NCBI GenBank assembly: GCA_947561395.2
Contig: OX387191.1
Coordinates: 38,643,439-38,707,438 of the forward strand
From: Buxus sempervirens
Lineage: Eukaryota; Streptophyta; Magnoliopsida; Buxales; Buxaceae
Reading direction: 5' to 3'
Length of the DNA: 64,000 bases
Shown: one piece after another, positions 1 through 11,479 of the stretch
How the letters are laid out: every line of letters starts with the position of its first letter
Numbering within the stretch: the first letter of the stretch is position 1
The notes under the pieces: generated by a model
Databases searched by the model: none
What the model saw: only the letters and a program-made list of their open reading frames with translations
What the model was told of the DNA's origin: nothing
Program-made: the position numbers and the translations under genes

Positions 1-156
1 TTGTTAGTGATATTATCCAAATTATACAGCTGCTTCCCCTTCTCACTGTTTCAAAGTGATCATTTAGGGAAGTTTTTGCTGTTACTTTAGTTTTCTGTTT
101 TCCATAAGTTTTCCATAAGTTTCTTAGTTATAATGCATGGAGCATGATTCTTGATC
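1..156. other. left flank, nothing recognised
   Basis: AT-rich sequence left of the copia insertion. The last five bases before the LTR (157-161, ACAAT) are the left target-site duplication; no gene or repeat is evident in the rest. Confidence 0.6.
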
Positions 157-161
157 ACAAT

Positions 162-817
162 TGTTGTGGTGTCCTGTCTCATAATGGGACCAGGCCCACA
201 CGTCTCTCCGGTAGTCCATTGAAGAGGCAAAACACTGAATGTTAGTAGCTGAAACGGCAGTCCATTGAAGAGGCAAAACAATGAGTGTTACTAGCTGAAA
301 CGGCAGTGCATAAATTAAAGCAACAAAATGCTTTAATACGTTTTGTTGTTACGTGTAATTATGCCTATATAAAGGGGCATGATCTTAGTCAAGGTAGATC
401 ATCCAGAATCCATAGTTTTTTGAAGCACTTTCAGAGAGAGAGAAGTGTAAGACAAGAATAGAGTTATTCTTGTCAGAGAAGCTATATGTGAAGTGATCAT
501 CTACAAGTGTAGATTGATTCCAGCACAGCTGAAGTTTGACATTGAGGTACTATTACAGTCCTCATACGGTACGGGTTTCCACCTTTTATTTGGTGAAGTT
601 ATTCTGTAATCCAAGAGATGCTTTCCTCTTGAAGTTTTATTCCCATTATTTCATAGTGGAAGTTTATCTGGACTAGGTCCCGTGGTTTTTCCCTTCACAT
701 TGGAGGGTTTTCCACGTAAAAAATCCTGGTGTTATTTTTCTGGTTTCCGTTTTTCAGGATTTGTTTTATTCTCATAAGTTACACAGAGAGGGAAAAAGTG
801 AGTTATTTTTCCCAACA
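162..817 (+). repeat. 5' LTR of the copia element
   Basis: This 656-bp direct repeat matches 4854-5520. It begins TG and ends CA. Near its start a unit of about 46 bp (containing AGTCCATTGAAGAGGCAAAA) is present twice in tandem. Relative to the 3' LTR it lacks about a dozen bases after the CTCTC near position 206. A TATA box lies at 366-374. Confidence 0.95.
366..374 (+). promoter_or_regulatory. TATA box in copia 5' LTR
   Basis: TATATAAAG, in the usual place for the U3/R promoter of a plant copia LTR. The same motif is in the 3' LTR near 5069. Confidence 0.75.
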
Positions 818-819
818 AG

Positions 820-831
820 TAGTATCAGAGC
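820..831 (+). other. primer binding site, initiator-Met tRNA type
   Basis: TAGTATCAGAGC starts two bases after the LTR. It differs by one base from the usual plant copia PBS TGGTATCAGAGC, which pairs with the 3' end of initiator methionine tRNA. Confidence 0.85.
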
Positions 832-937
832 CCAGAGTTCGTGTACAAGGTACAGATACATTATCAATATAAGCAACCAAGTCGGTGTGCTTATCCTTGT
901 ACACAAGTTGTCAAACTTTTGTTCCCTGTGTTAAATT

Positions 938-2134
938 ATGGAAACCATTACAAGTAGGATGGTTAGTCTCAATGGCTCCAACTGGATGATTTGGAAAGCC
1001 AAAATGGAAGACCTATTATATTGTAAAGACTTGTATGCACCCATAGAGGGTGATACAGCCAAGCCAGAAAATATGAAGGAAGATGAATGGAAGAAACTTG
1101 ATCGAAAAACTGTTGGGTTTCTTCGGTAATGGTTAGATGATAGCGTTTTTCATCATGTTTCAAATGAATCCTCGGCATACTCCTTATGGAAAAAATTAGA
1201 GGGGTTATACGAGAGAAAGACTGCAGGAAATAAGGCTTTCTTGATGAGAAAGCTAGTAAACCTTAAATACAAAGAAGGTAGTTCTATATCAGAACACTTG
1301 AATGAAGTACAAAGCATTGTAAACCAACTCTCATCTATGAAGATAATTCTTGATGATAAATTACAAGCTTTACTACTGATGAGTTCCTTACCAGAAAGTT
1401 GGGAGACACTAGTTGTTTCTCTCAGTAACTCTGCACCAGATGGGGTTGTTACTATGAATCAAGTAACAAGTAGCTTGTTAAACGAAGAAACAAGAAGAAA
1501 ATCCATGGCCTCTTCATATTCAGAAGCACTTATCACAGAAAATAGGGGGAGGTCTAAAAGAAAAGAAAAAGGCAATCGGTCAAATTTCAGGAGCAAGTCA
1601 AGGCCAAGAAAAGACCTTGTATGTTTTCATTATGGTAAGAAAGGGCACATGAAAAGAAATTGCAGAAAGCTCAAGAAAGACCAAGATAAGGAAAAAGATA
1701 AGCAAGTAAATAATGTCACCACTACAGCAGTCACGGATGGTGACATTATTTACTTCTCAAGTGAGCAAGAATGTTTAAGTCTAACATGTCAAGATACTGA
1801 CTGGGTAATTGATACAGGTGCATCATTTCATGCTACTCCTAGAAAAGATTTTTTCACTTCTTATGATGCAGGAGATCATGGCATTGTAAAAATGGGAAAC
1901 AGTGGCGTTTCCAAAATTCTCGGCATAGGTGACATTCACATCAAAACCAATGTTGGTTGCAAACTGGTTCTCAAGGATGTGCGGCATGTACCAGATCTCC
2001 GTATAAATCTGATCTCAGCAGGAAAGTTGGATAATGGTGGCTATGACAATCACTTTAGTAAAGGACAATGGAAGCTTACTAAAGGATCACTTATAGTTGC
2101 AAAAGGGAACAAGTGTTGTGACACAAGCAACTAG
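938..2134 (+). pseudogene. gag: copia Gag and protease part of polyprotein (broken)
   Basis: The frame opens at an ATG with the copia Gag N-terminal pattern (NGSNWMIWKAKMEDLL). An in-frame TAA at 1127-1129 interrupts it, and it resumes in the same frame. The UBN2-type Gag core follows, then a nucleocapsid zinc knuckle at about 1621-1665 in which the second cysteine is tyrosine (CFHYGKKGH...C), so metal binding is probably lost. The aspartic protease active site DTGASFHAT is at about 1810-1836. The frame ends near 2134, where sequence normally carrying the pre-integrase LWHRRLGHMS block is deleted and only GHMSEKG remains in another frame. Gag would form the virus-like particle and the protease would cleave the polyprotein. 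Confidence 0.9.
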
Positions 2135-2138
2135 GCCA

Positions 2139-2970
2139 CATGAGCGAGAAAGGATTACAGATTCTTTCCAAGAAACAACTCCTCCCAGACATGAAAGGTA
2201 CCCATTTAAATCGTTGTGTTCATTGTTTAGCTGGTAAACAACATAGAGTCTCTTTTCAAAAGAATTCATGTAAAAGAAAAACATATGTTTTAGATTTGAT
2301 TTACTTTGATGTTTGTGTTCCTATGAAAGTCAAAACAATAGGAGGTGCTTCTTATTTTGTAACTTTCATAGATGATGCTTCTAGAAAAGTTTGGGCATAT
2401 GCTTTGAAAACTAAGGACTAGGTTTTGGAGGTTTTCAAGCAATTCCATGTGAAGGTTGAAAGAGAAACTGGAAGAACTCTCAAATGCATCCGTACAGACA
2501 ACGGTGGTGAGTACATAGGTCCATTCGAAGGGTACTGTAGCAGTCATGGCATCAAGCATGAGCAATCAGTTCCCAAGACTCCACAGCACAATGGCATTGC
2601 AGAAAGGATGAACCGTAACATTGTGGAAAGAATCAGGTGTATGCTATCACATGCAAATCTCCCAAGACCATACTGGGGCGAGGCCATGAATACCGCCATG
2701 TACTTGATAAATCGATCTCCTTCAAGACCTTTGAACGGAGATGTACCAGAAAGCATATGGATAGGGAGAGATGTGCCGTACCAACACCTAAAGGTCTTCG
2801 GCTGCAGAGCATTTGTACATGTACCCAGGGATGAAAGGACAAAGCTTGATGATAAGACCAGGCAATGCATTTTCTTAGGGTATGCAGACGAGAAGTTCGG
2901 CTACAAGCTCTAGAATCTAGTTGAAAAGAAGGTGGTTAGAAGTAGAGACGTTGTCTTCTTCGAAGACTAG
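2139..2970 (+). pseudogene. pol: copia integrase part of polyprotein (broken)
   Basis: This part sits one frame off the Gag segment because of the deletion near 2125. It starts with the end of the GAG pre-integrase zinc region (CVHCLAGKQHRVSF). The integrase core follows: TFIDDASRKVW (first Asp), RTDNGGEY (second Asp) and NGIAERMNR (Glu), so all three catalytic acidic residues are present. In-frame TAG codons lie at about 2419, 2911 and 2968, where relatives have CAG, TGG and CAG. The downstream KVFGCRAFVHVP and IFLGYADEKFGYKL blocks are typical of copia integrase C-terminal regions. It would insert the cDNA into the genome but cannot be made intact. Confidence 0.9.
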
Positions 2971-3039
2971 ACAATCAAAGATTTCGACAAGGTTGAAAAT
3001 TCACAACCTTATGTTGATGACCTCATTGATCTCGATATA

Positions 3040-4837
3040 GTTCCTTCACCCATGGCACATGATGATGATGGGGAAGAAGTTCGAGATCTCGATGGCACAG
3101 TTGGTGATGATGTTCCTGTAGAATTTGCAGATTTTTTAGCACCACCAGAGCAAGAGGAGCAGCCTCTTCCAGAACCATCAATAGAGCCTCAAATCAGAAG
3201 GTCTTCTAGACCGCCAAAGCCAACTCAAAAATACTCATCATTGGAGTATGTTTTGTTGACAGATGGAGGTGAACCAAAAAGCTACCAGGAAGTTCAAGAA
3301 AGCGAACACAAGGCGCAGTGGGTGGAAGCTATGCAAGAAGAGATGAACTCCTTACATAAGAACCACACTTATGACCTAGTAAAGCTACCAAAAGATAAGA
3401 AGGCACTTAAAAACAAATGGGTTTTTAAGCTCAAAACAGAAGAGAAGACCTCACAACCAAGGTACAAAGCAAGATTGGTTGTGAAAGGTTTTGGACAAAA
3501 GAAAGGTATTGATTTTGATGAAATCTTTTCACCTGTTGTAAAGATGTCATCCATCCGAGTGGTGTTAGGTCTGGCCGCAAGCATGAACTTAGAAGTTGAG
3601 CAGCTAGATGTAAAAATAGCTTTTCTTCATGGTGACTTGGAGGAAGAAATATACATGGAGCAGCCAGAAGGGTTTAAAGTCAAAGGTAAAGAACACATGG
3701 TTTGTAAGCTGAGGAAAAGCTTATACGGGTTAAAGCAAGCCCCCAGGCAGTGGTACAAAAAAGTTTGACTTTTTCATGACAGAGCATGAGTACACCAGAA
3801 CAACTTCAAATCACTGCGTTTTCATCAAGAAATTTTCTAATGGTGATTTTATTATTCTCTTGCTTTACGTTGATGATATGTTAATTGTTGGTAATGGTAT
3901 TAACAAAATTACTAGGTTAAACCAAGAATTAAGCAAGTCTTTTGACATGAAAGACTTAGGGCAAGCCAAAAAAATCCTTGGCATGCAGATCTCTCGTGAC
4001 AGGAAAACCAGAAAGCTGTGGTTGTCATAAGAAAGGTACATTGAAAAGATTCTTCAAAGGTTCAACATGCGCAATGCAAAACCAGTTGGGTCACCACTTG
4101 CAGGGCACTTTAAGCTATGTTCCAGTTAATGTCCAACTACAAAGGAGGAGAAAGAAGAAATGAAGAAGGTTCCTTACGCCTCAGTTGTAGGTAGCCTCAT
4201 GTACACTATGGTATGCACAAGGCCTGACATTGCACATGCGGTTGGAGTTGTTAGCAGATTTCTAGCAGATCCAGGCAAAGAACACTGGGCAGCTGTAAAG
4301 TGGATTCTCAAATATCTCTGAGGTACATCCAAAGAATGTTTGAAGTTTGAAGGTGACAAGCCGATACTAGAAGGCTACACAGATGCAAAAATGGCTGGAG
4401 ATGTGGACACTCGAAAATCCACATCAGGTTATCTATTTACTTTTGCAGGGGGAGTAGTTTCATGGCAATCCAAGTTGCAAAAGTGTAATGCCTTGTCAAC
4501 TACCGAAGCAGAATACATTGCAGCTACAGATGCATGCAAAGAAATGCTATGGATGAAGAGATTTCTTCAAGAACTAGACTCGAAGCAAGACAGATATGTT
4601 GTTTATTGTGACAGTCAAAGCGCCATCCATTTAAGCAAAAATGCTAGTTTTCATTCAAGGACAAAACACATTGATGTGAGGTATCACTGGATATGAGATG
4701 TCCTAGAAGAAAAGCAACTGCAACTAGAGAAGATCCATACCGATGATAATTTATCAGATATGATGACCAAGGCCCTTCCAAAAGACAAGCATGAACATTG
4801 TAAGAGCTTGTCAGGTTTGGGCAAGCCCTCTGTATGA
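3040..4837 (+). pseudogene. pol: copia reverse transcriptase and RNase H (broken)
   Basis: The reverse transcriptase opens with WVEAMQEEMNSL...KWVFKLK and continues with KARLVVKGF, the QLDVKIAFLHGDL block (first catalytic Asp) and SLYGLKQAPRQW. A one-base change in an A-run near 3760 shifts the frame; the catalytic YVDDM follows at about 3868. RNase H has YTDAKMAGD, STTEAEYIAA and CDSQSAIHL, with its Asp, Glu and Asp residues. Stops occur at 4028 (CAA to TAA), about 4319 and 4694 (CGA to TGA) and elsewhere. The polyprotein would end at the TGA of 4835-4837, just before the polypurine tract. It copies genomic RNA into cDNA in relatives. Confidence 0.9.
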
Positions 4838-4840
4838 GAC

Positions 4841-4853
4841 AAGAGGGGGAGTT
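4841..4853 (+). other. polypurine tract of the copia element
   Basis: AAGAGGGGGAGTT directly before the 3' LTR; the expected plus-strand primer site. Confidence 0.85.
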
Positions 4854-5520
4854 TGTTGTGGTGTCCTGTCTCATAATGGGACCAGGCCCACATGTCTCTC
4901 ACCAAGCTGAAACGGTAGTCCATTGAAGAGGCAAAACACTGAATGTTAGTAGCTGAAACGGCAGTCCATTGAAGAGGCAAAACAATGAATGTTACTAGCT
5001 GAAACAACAGTGCAGAAATTAAAGCAACAAAATGCTTTAATACGTTTTGTTGTTACGTGTAATTATGCCTATATAAAGGGGCATGATCTTAGTCAAGGTA
5101 GATCATCCAGAATTCATAGTTTTTTGAAGCACTTTCAGAGAGAGAGAAGTGTAAGACAATAATAGAGTTATTCTTGTCAGAGAAGCTATATGTGAAGTGA
5201 TCATCTACAAGTGTAGATTGATTCCAGCACAGCTGAAGTTTGACATTGAGGTACTATTACAGTCCTCATACGGTACGGGTTTCCACCTTTTATTTGGTGA
5301 AGTTGTTCTGTAATCCAAGAGATGCTTTCCTCTTGCAGTTGTATTCCCATTATTTCATAGTGGAAGTTTATCTGGACTAGGTCCCGTGGTTTTTCCCTCA
5401 CATTGGAGGGTTTTCCACGTAAAAAATCCCGGTGTTATTTTTCTAGTTTCCGTTTTTTGGCATTTGTTTTATTCTCATAATTTACACAGAGAGGGAAAAA
5501 GTGAGTTATTTTTCCCAACA
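4854..5520 (+). repeat. 3' LTR of the copia element
   Basis: This 667-bp copy of the LTR ends TTTCCCAACA, followed by the right target duplication ACAAT. By eye it differs from the 5' LTR at a few percent of positions, which suggests a moderately old insertion. Confidence 0.95.
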
Positions 5521-5525
5521 ACAAT

Positions 5526-6289
5526 TTGTATGTTTTGTTCAGTTTCTTAGCTGATCCAAGCTTTCTCATAATGACAAAGACTAGAAAACTATCAATACAT
5601 TCAAATTATCTCAAAGCATACTCCTATCATTCATCTGGCAAAACTATTAGGACAAGGAACTATCTACTCTAATCCTTAATCACATTGACTGAAGGTATGA
5701 TTATATTGCTGCAGATATTATTAGGGCGAGGTCTTTCATGGGAGTCTTACAGCAGCAGTGCAAGCAGTGGCTACGGATGAAGATGGACAACTACTACAAC
5801 GATCAAGACTCTTATTAGGCTCTAATTTATGACTTAAATTTGATGTAAAACTTGGATATATGGGTTTTTGGGGATTCAACTACTACTATGATATATTCTT
5901 TGTATTTGATAGTACTTGCTTAGTTGCAAGTTGTAGTTTGATAAACTATTTTATTTTTTTTGATCTTGTATTTAATGCTATAAGTCTCTTTGGTACTAAC
6001 TATATCATGTGTAGGTTTTTGAATGAACAACTGAAGACACTTTTTTGCAATGATTGTCATATTCTTATTTTAAACTTCTCATATTTTTTTTTTCTTTTTT
6101 GTTGGTGGCTTTGAGATGGTATTAGTTGATTTCTTAACATTTTAAATGTGAAAATATTTGTTATTAGGTAATTGGATGGTGAATGGAAGTGTAAGTGCAA
6201 ATTATCTTCTTTTCTTAAGAAGCAAATTATCTTCTCTTTTTTAGGAAATATCTACATTAGTAAGAACAAGATAATTTTTGCTCATCCTT
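5526..6289. other. unassigned flank, possible gene-end remnant
   Basis: The sequence around 5700-5820 reads open on the + strand and ends in ...NYYNDQDSY and a stop at about 5816-5818. It is followed by AT-rich, 3'-UTR-like sequence. I recognise no family. The stretch 5860-6114 is open by chance in T-rich DNA and is not called as a gene. Confidence 0.3.
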
Positions 6290-6590
6290 CATTAGGTCTA
6301 ATAATGGTAATGGCACGGAATCGGGGTGGGTTTTGGTTAACCTAAACCCCGCTCCTGTAGGAGTTTATCCAATACTAAATCCTAAACCGCCTCCTATTAA
6401 GTTGGTAAAGGCATGGGGTGGGTCTGACTTGGTTGGAGTATAAAATACAAAAATAAATATTTGTATGAAATCAAAATATATAAAAATGATACTCTAATTG
6501 GTATGAAGGTCGGGTTTGGGGCAGTTGGACAAAACCCGAACCCACCCCTAACTCAATTTTAACCATAAAAAACCTTGACCATTAGGGGTA
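6290..6590. repeat. possible small non-autonomous element with inverted ends
   Basis: A short GC-richer island in AT-rich DNA. The block GGGGTGGGTTTTGG (about 6323-6336) is mirrored by ACCCGAACCCACCCC (about 6534-6548). TAATGGTAA near 6302 is loosely mirrored by ACCATTAGGGG near 6578. This looks like the ends of an old MITE or similar element. No clear target duplication was found. Confidence 0.3.
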
Positions 6591-6877
6591 CATTGTTATC
6601 CCTAATTAGGTGGATTTAGTATTTATGTATTTTTCCCTTTTCATCAACTATAAAATCCAAAAATCAAAAGAACAATTTGATTTTCTTTTTGATTTTCCAT
6701 ATAAACAACCAAACAAGAGAAAGTGATTTCTTCAAAAATTTCTTCCTTGTTTTCCCTAGCAAACCAAACAAGAGAAAATATCTTCTTTTCATTTCTTTTC
6801 TTTTCTTTTTGGGATTTCTTTTCTTTCTCCCCAAATCCAAGCAACCAAACACAGCCTTAGGGTTTCTTCTATTCAAG
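6591..6877. other. AT-rich stretch, nothing recognised
   Basis: T-rich and A-rich tracts. Long open frames on both strands here are low-complexity and encode only K/F-rich strings. Confidence 0.5.
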
Positions 6878-9113
6878 TTATATAGAGGAAAAGGAAGAAA
6901 AAAGGTAGCTTCCACGTTTGGAAAAGATAGAGAAAGAGAAGAAAGAAAATAGAAAGAACACAAGAGAAAGGAGCTGTTGCTGAAACCTCCAACCAGCGAC
7001 CATCAAACTTAGATCGGGAGAAATCCAGCCGTTGGATCAACCTCAAATTTGGAGATTTTGTTCACGACTAGTAGGACTACAATCTGAACGGTGGAGATCT
7101 TGTTTAAAAAACCCTAGGTTGGTGCAATAAAGAACAGAAAATCGAATTCAATGCGGGATCCAAAAGAAGATGGATTTTTGCATGTTAAGGCAAGTAGCAA
7201 TCACTTGAAAACTAGAGGAACTGCATGTTTTGACTTGTTTTGATTTATTCTTGACTGATTTTATTAGACGAGAACATGTTTCTTGGATACATTGTTTTTA
7301 TCGATGAGTTTTCTTGATCTTGAAAGAAAAGCATGAAAGTGTTGATGATTATAGGTTTGATCTTTGTAGATGACCAAGGCATTGCAATTAATTGGTACAA
7401 ATAATTTTAGGGTGTTGTAGAAGTGATTTAGGCTAATAAGAAATAAATTTATAACAATTAAAACCAAAGAATTAATCCAAAAATCAAAGAATTAGAAAAT
7501 CTAGAAATTTTGCCGGAAATTGCATGGGTGCTCAATAGATCGCCTGAGCGACCATGCCAAGCGACCTAAAGGTTTTAAAATTTACACGGGCGCTCAACAG
7601 ATCGCTTGAGCGACCTACCCTAGAATTGGAATTTTAGGGATTTCAGGTCAAAATTAATACCTAATCATTTTTCCTAGTAATTTAATTATTGTAATATTTG
7701 TATAGGAGTTAAAGTGAAGTGTAGGAACTGGCGAAATTGAATTTGGTATTAAAACTAATAATTTGGAACAATCAATACAAAGGAGTGTCTTAAAAGACCA
7801 GGTTTTGGAAATAGGGTATCAGATTAAGTTAAACATAAATTTGGGAATTAGAACCAACTTTTAAGGTTCAATATGGGTCTGTGTGATCTGCTGAAAGTGA
7901 AGAATAACATAATTACAAACTGTAATGCTTTAGGTGTTAAATATAGAAGTTGGGCATTAACAGGTAATTTAATTAGGAAAGTTTTATTCAAGTCATAGGA
8001 ATCTTATTTTTGCTCATGAATGTGAACTATAACCTGTCTAAACTATTAATAATTATGTTTTGGGTGCGTTAGTATTTATGGAATATGGTTTGGAGATTTA
8101 TTCATGGTTTTGACTGTGTTTTCTCAACGGGAATGATTTCGGATTAAGAAGAATGAGACATGTATATCACTTGAAATTGAGTTATGATACTTGATTTGAA
8201 ATCATGGTTTACGGATATTGCATATTTATTGGTAATCAATTGTAAACAAAATAAATTGTTTTATGTGTGAGTTGTGTCTAGCGGGCATAGTTGTATATGC
8301 ATCCATAGGCTAAGCTAGATAGTGGAGGGTTACTTATTTTGGGTTGATCACTCCCATTTGCGCTCACGCTTCCTTTGCAAGTTAGTTTGCATTAGGGGGT
8401 CTTCATGTCTGTAGGGTCTCATTTCGAGCATCGCTGGTGATCACCCTGTATGTGCGGATAAGCAGCCATCTCCATATATTGATTCAGGTGCTACATGCTA
8501 GTGGTTTATGCCAAACTTTGAAAGTTTTGTGCCAATAAGTTGATGATTGCGCCTCTTGTCTCAGTTATTATATGGGTTTTATGGTCTTAGTAGCTTCACT
8601 CATAAGACGCATGGTGGCATAGCAATGAAGAGTATCTGATCAAAGACTTATCTTGCTTCAGGAGTCCTGTGATGTCACATGTGGTTTTGTATCTATTTTT
8701 ATCGGTTATATTAAAATTGTATACTTGGACTTGAATTATTGCTTTTACTTTGGTTTATCATTATACCTCATGCCTATTTCTTAATTTAGACTGTTTAATT
8801 GCATGCACCTTACTACTTGTTAAGATATAAATCTCACTCCTGTTTTCACCTATTTTTCAAGTATGCTTGGAGAGATCGTCATGACTGAGGTAGCAGGCAC
8901 ATGAGTAGAATTGTGATTGTAAATCTAGAATTATTCAAGATTAAAGAACATGTTATTGTAAATAAATTTGTATTAATTGAAATATTTATGATATCTGCCA
9001 ATTGTACTTTGATATAATTAAAAGTTTTAATTCCGCATAAATTTTAGTTTGTTCTAACCCAATTCATACTAACACTCCGGGTTTGGTTGTTGAACCGGAT
9101 CCGAGGCGTTACA
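6878..9113 (+). repeat. probable solo or truncated gypsy-type LTR (right part)
   Basis: A TATA-like box (TTATATAG) at 6878-6885 is followed by about 2.2 kb of non-coding sequence. It ends in CACTCCGGGTTTGG...CCGGATCCGAGGCGTTACA, a form I associate with chromovirus-type Ty3-gypsy LTR ends. No PBS or gag follows, so it is solo or truncated. The left boundary (TG start) was not found. Two copies of an inverted-repeat motif (CGCTCA...TGAGCG) lie at 7529-7550 and 7591-7612. Confidence 0.45.
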
Positions 9114-9241
9114 AAAAACCTATGCAAACCAGTAAACAATAAAAATTAATTTAAAAAAAAAACCAAACAGTAGAATAATATTATTTAAAATATATTTTTG
9201 AGTGAATTTAAACACAAAACCACACAACTTTTAGGAAGATC
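9114..9241. other. AT-rich spacer, nothing recognised
   Basis: Short A-rich stretch between the putative solo LTR and the LTR of element 3. Confidence 0.6.
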
Positions 9242-10461
9242 TGTGAGACATGGAAAATCACCTATGTGATCTCCTGATCATCACATGGGGTTTACAAAAT
9301 GAAGGAGTCGCCACCACTCAAGTTAAGGTGTGAATGGGCACCAAAGTGATCATAAAAAGAACAAAATAGAGTTAAAGTAGCTCTAATTCATGGTCTTGTC
9401 CAGAGATTGGATAAGGGGATTAGATTATAAGTAGAGGAAGGTGTTAGGCATCCCTACTCATCCATACAAAATGGTTGCCATATGCTATTCATGCTTTAAA
9501 AGTGCTTGCTAACAAAATCAATCAAAAAGTGCTTGAAAAGAGACAAATATATGTGTGATTTTTCCATATGAGTAATCCAATAAATCCTGGACTTTCTCTA
9601 TGGATATATCACCTTTAGGACTTCATGATCAAGTAAAAATTAAGGTAAAACTTGAAGAAAATCAAACTAAAGCAAATCTGAAAAATCAACTCTATGTTAA
9701 GCCATTTAATCTTGGAAAACTCAACCATCCATAAATCATTCAATTCAAATTTAAATTGAGTGAAATCAAAGCCATTTGAAAGCTTATGTGAAGTATAAGA
9801 TTCAGTGGAAAATTCAATTAAATTCGATTGAAATCAAAGAAAATACACTTGTTCAAAATTGCTGTTGTTAAACAGTAAAAGCGGTGAGTAGCCAACTTTG
9901 AAAGCCTATTCATGGAGATTCACTCCATATAAAACATTGAAAATGGGTGTCAATGAAGTATGAGGTGCCATCTTTCGAATGAAATAGGCCTCACTCAAAA
10001 CTTCATCCATTTGTAGCTTGTGTGTCCTCTCAAACATACTTAGAGGATCACAGATTGACTCTATAATCTGCTACTGAGCAGTACAGAGTCAATTAAGCAC
10101 ACAGAGATCAAATCAAAGTGAAAACTCATGAAATCAACTAGAATTTAAAAATAGATTCATAAAGGAAGACTTGGAAATTGAAATCACTCAAATCGAAGTT
10201 AAAATGAGCCTTTGGTACTCAATCAAATTGACAAGTTCAACAATCTGATTTGATCTAACTTATCAACTTTAATCAAATGGTTTGAAAAATGGCTTTATAT
10301 AAATTGCTCAAATTTTATAGGATTAAACTAGACATCCTCACCTTTCACATCTCTCTAGTATCATTGAAAAATTCATCCATATAACGAAGTTATGAATGAT
10401 CCAAGACAGGGTACAGGTTCTGTCCATATCTGTAGAATTGAGTGAAAATAAAGCCAAAACA

Positions 10462-10486
<25 letters not shown>
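10462..10486. repeat. (GT)n microsatellite
   Basis: About twelve GT units, followed by GCGCGC; inside the element 3 LTR. Confidence 0.95.
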
Positions 10487-10495
<9 letters not shown>

Positions 10496-11155
10496 TTGAT
10501 ACATATGATCTGATTTGAAATCACTTAAAATGAGTTGAAAAACTCCCAGAAAGCTTTAGGGTAAGGATTTGGCTCACATCTCTCATTATTTGGAGAGGAA
10601 GAGCCAAATCTACCCAAATTGATGCAAATTGCTCAGAATAGAGAGATTAGACCATGAGGTCTTCTCTAGAAGATTAAAATCACTTAAAATCAACTCAAAA
10701 AGTCCTGAGAGATTGCTCTAATGCCTCTGATCTCAGATCTACCATATTGAGTATGATAGATCTAAGATCTATGCATATTTTGACAAAAAGCAAGTGATGT
10801 GTGCATGGCAATTGTGTAGGAAATCAAATTTTGAGGAGAGAATTGAGATCTAATGCTATAGAGAGTATAGATCTATGAAATTCTTCCAGATTTGAAATCA
10901 AAAGACATACAAACAGCAATCACATACAAATATAAGCAAATCATGTAATTACCTCATCCAAAAGTGGTTCTAAGCCTAAGGTTCCATCCCAACACTTGTT
11001 TCCCCTAGCTCTCTCTTCACGTTTTATGACTAGATAGGGTGTTTAAGGTACTTTAAGAATGATTTGGGGTTCCAAACACAGCCATGCCCTTATTTACAAA
11101 AAGGTAGAAGGAGAGAGTGTGCTTGAATTGAAATAAAAGAAGAAGAAGAGGGTAG

Positions 11156-11168
11156 GAGCTCACCTTGA
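11156..11168 (-). promoter_or_regulatory. candidate 5' splice donor in element 3 LTR
   Basis: Minus-strand CAAG|GTGAGCT about 95 nt downstream of the TATA box. It is at the same place as the CCAG|GTAAGT donors of the other LTRs. Confidence 0.5.
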
Positions 11169-11257
11169 GTGCTTGAAAGGATTTGGGCAGAGTTTCTCTT
11201 CCTCTTCAAGAGCCTTAGACCTCCAAATTCCAGCCATTTGCAAAAGGAGAGGCCCTC

Positions 11258-11265
11258 TATTTATA
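11258..11265 (-). promoter_or_regulatory. TATA box of element 3 LTR
   Basis: Minus-strand TATAAATA followed by GAGGG, identical in context to the TATA boxes of the element 1 and 2 LTRs. Confidence 0.8.
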
Positions 11266-11479
11266 GGCAAGAGCAAAGGTAGGAAAGTCACAAGGGTGGA
11301 CACAAAAGTGTGTCTAGAACCTTCCAACTCAAGTCTAAAGCATCAATTGGGGTAATTTGGACAATTTCGGAGGCCAATTTGGGGAATTTAGACATCCCAG
11401 ATAGAGGTATGGAAGAAAATAAGTGAAGGCTCATGGGTTTTTTCAAATTGAACAAAAATACCCATGACCAAAAATACAG

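Larger units (their letters stand above)
162..5520 (+). mobile_element. complete but inactive Ty1-copia LTR retrotransposon
   Basis: The element is bounded by two near-identical LTRs starting TGTTGTGG and ending CCCAACA. A perfect 5-bp target duplication, ACAAT, lies at 157-161 and 5521-5525. In order it has a 5' LTR, a PBS resembling initiator-Met tRNA, gag, protease, integrase, reverse transcriptase and RNase H, a polypurine tract and a 3' LTR. Integrase before reverse transcriptase is the Ty1-copia order. The coding region is interrupted by many stops and at least two frame changes, so the copy cannot be autonomous. The motifs resemble the TNT1/Tork-like branch, but the lineage is inferred by eye only. 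Confidence 0.95.

Noticed and set aside
5860-6114. 84-codon hydrophobic frame
   Set aside because: T-rich sequence gives F/L/I-rich chance frames; no signal peptide logic, homology or transcript signal supports it.
6664-6963. Overlapping K/F-rich frames on both strands
   Set aside because: Low-complexity poly-purine/pyrimidine DNA; no domain and no support from a related copy.
6571-9121. AACCT on both sides of a TG...CA interval as a target duplication for the solo LTR
   Set aside because: The right-hand copy does not abut the LTR end at 9113; five A lie there instead. The match is probably chance.
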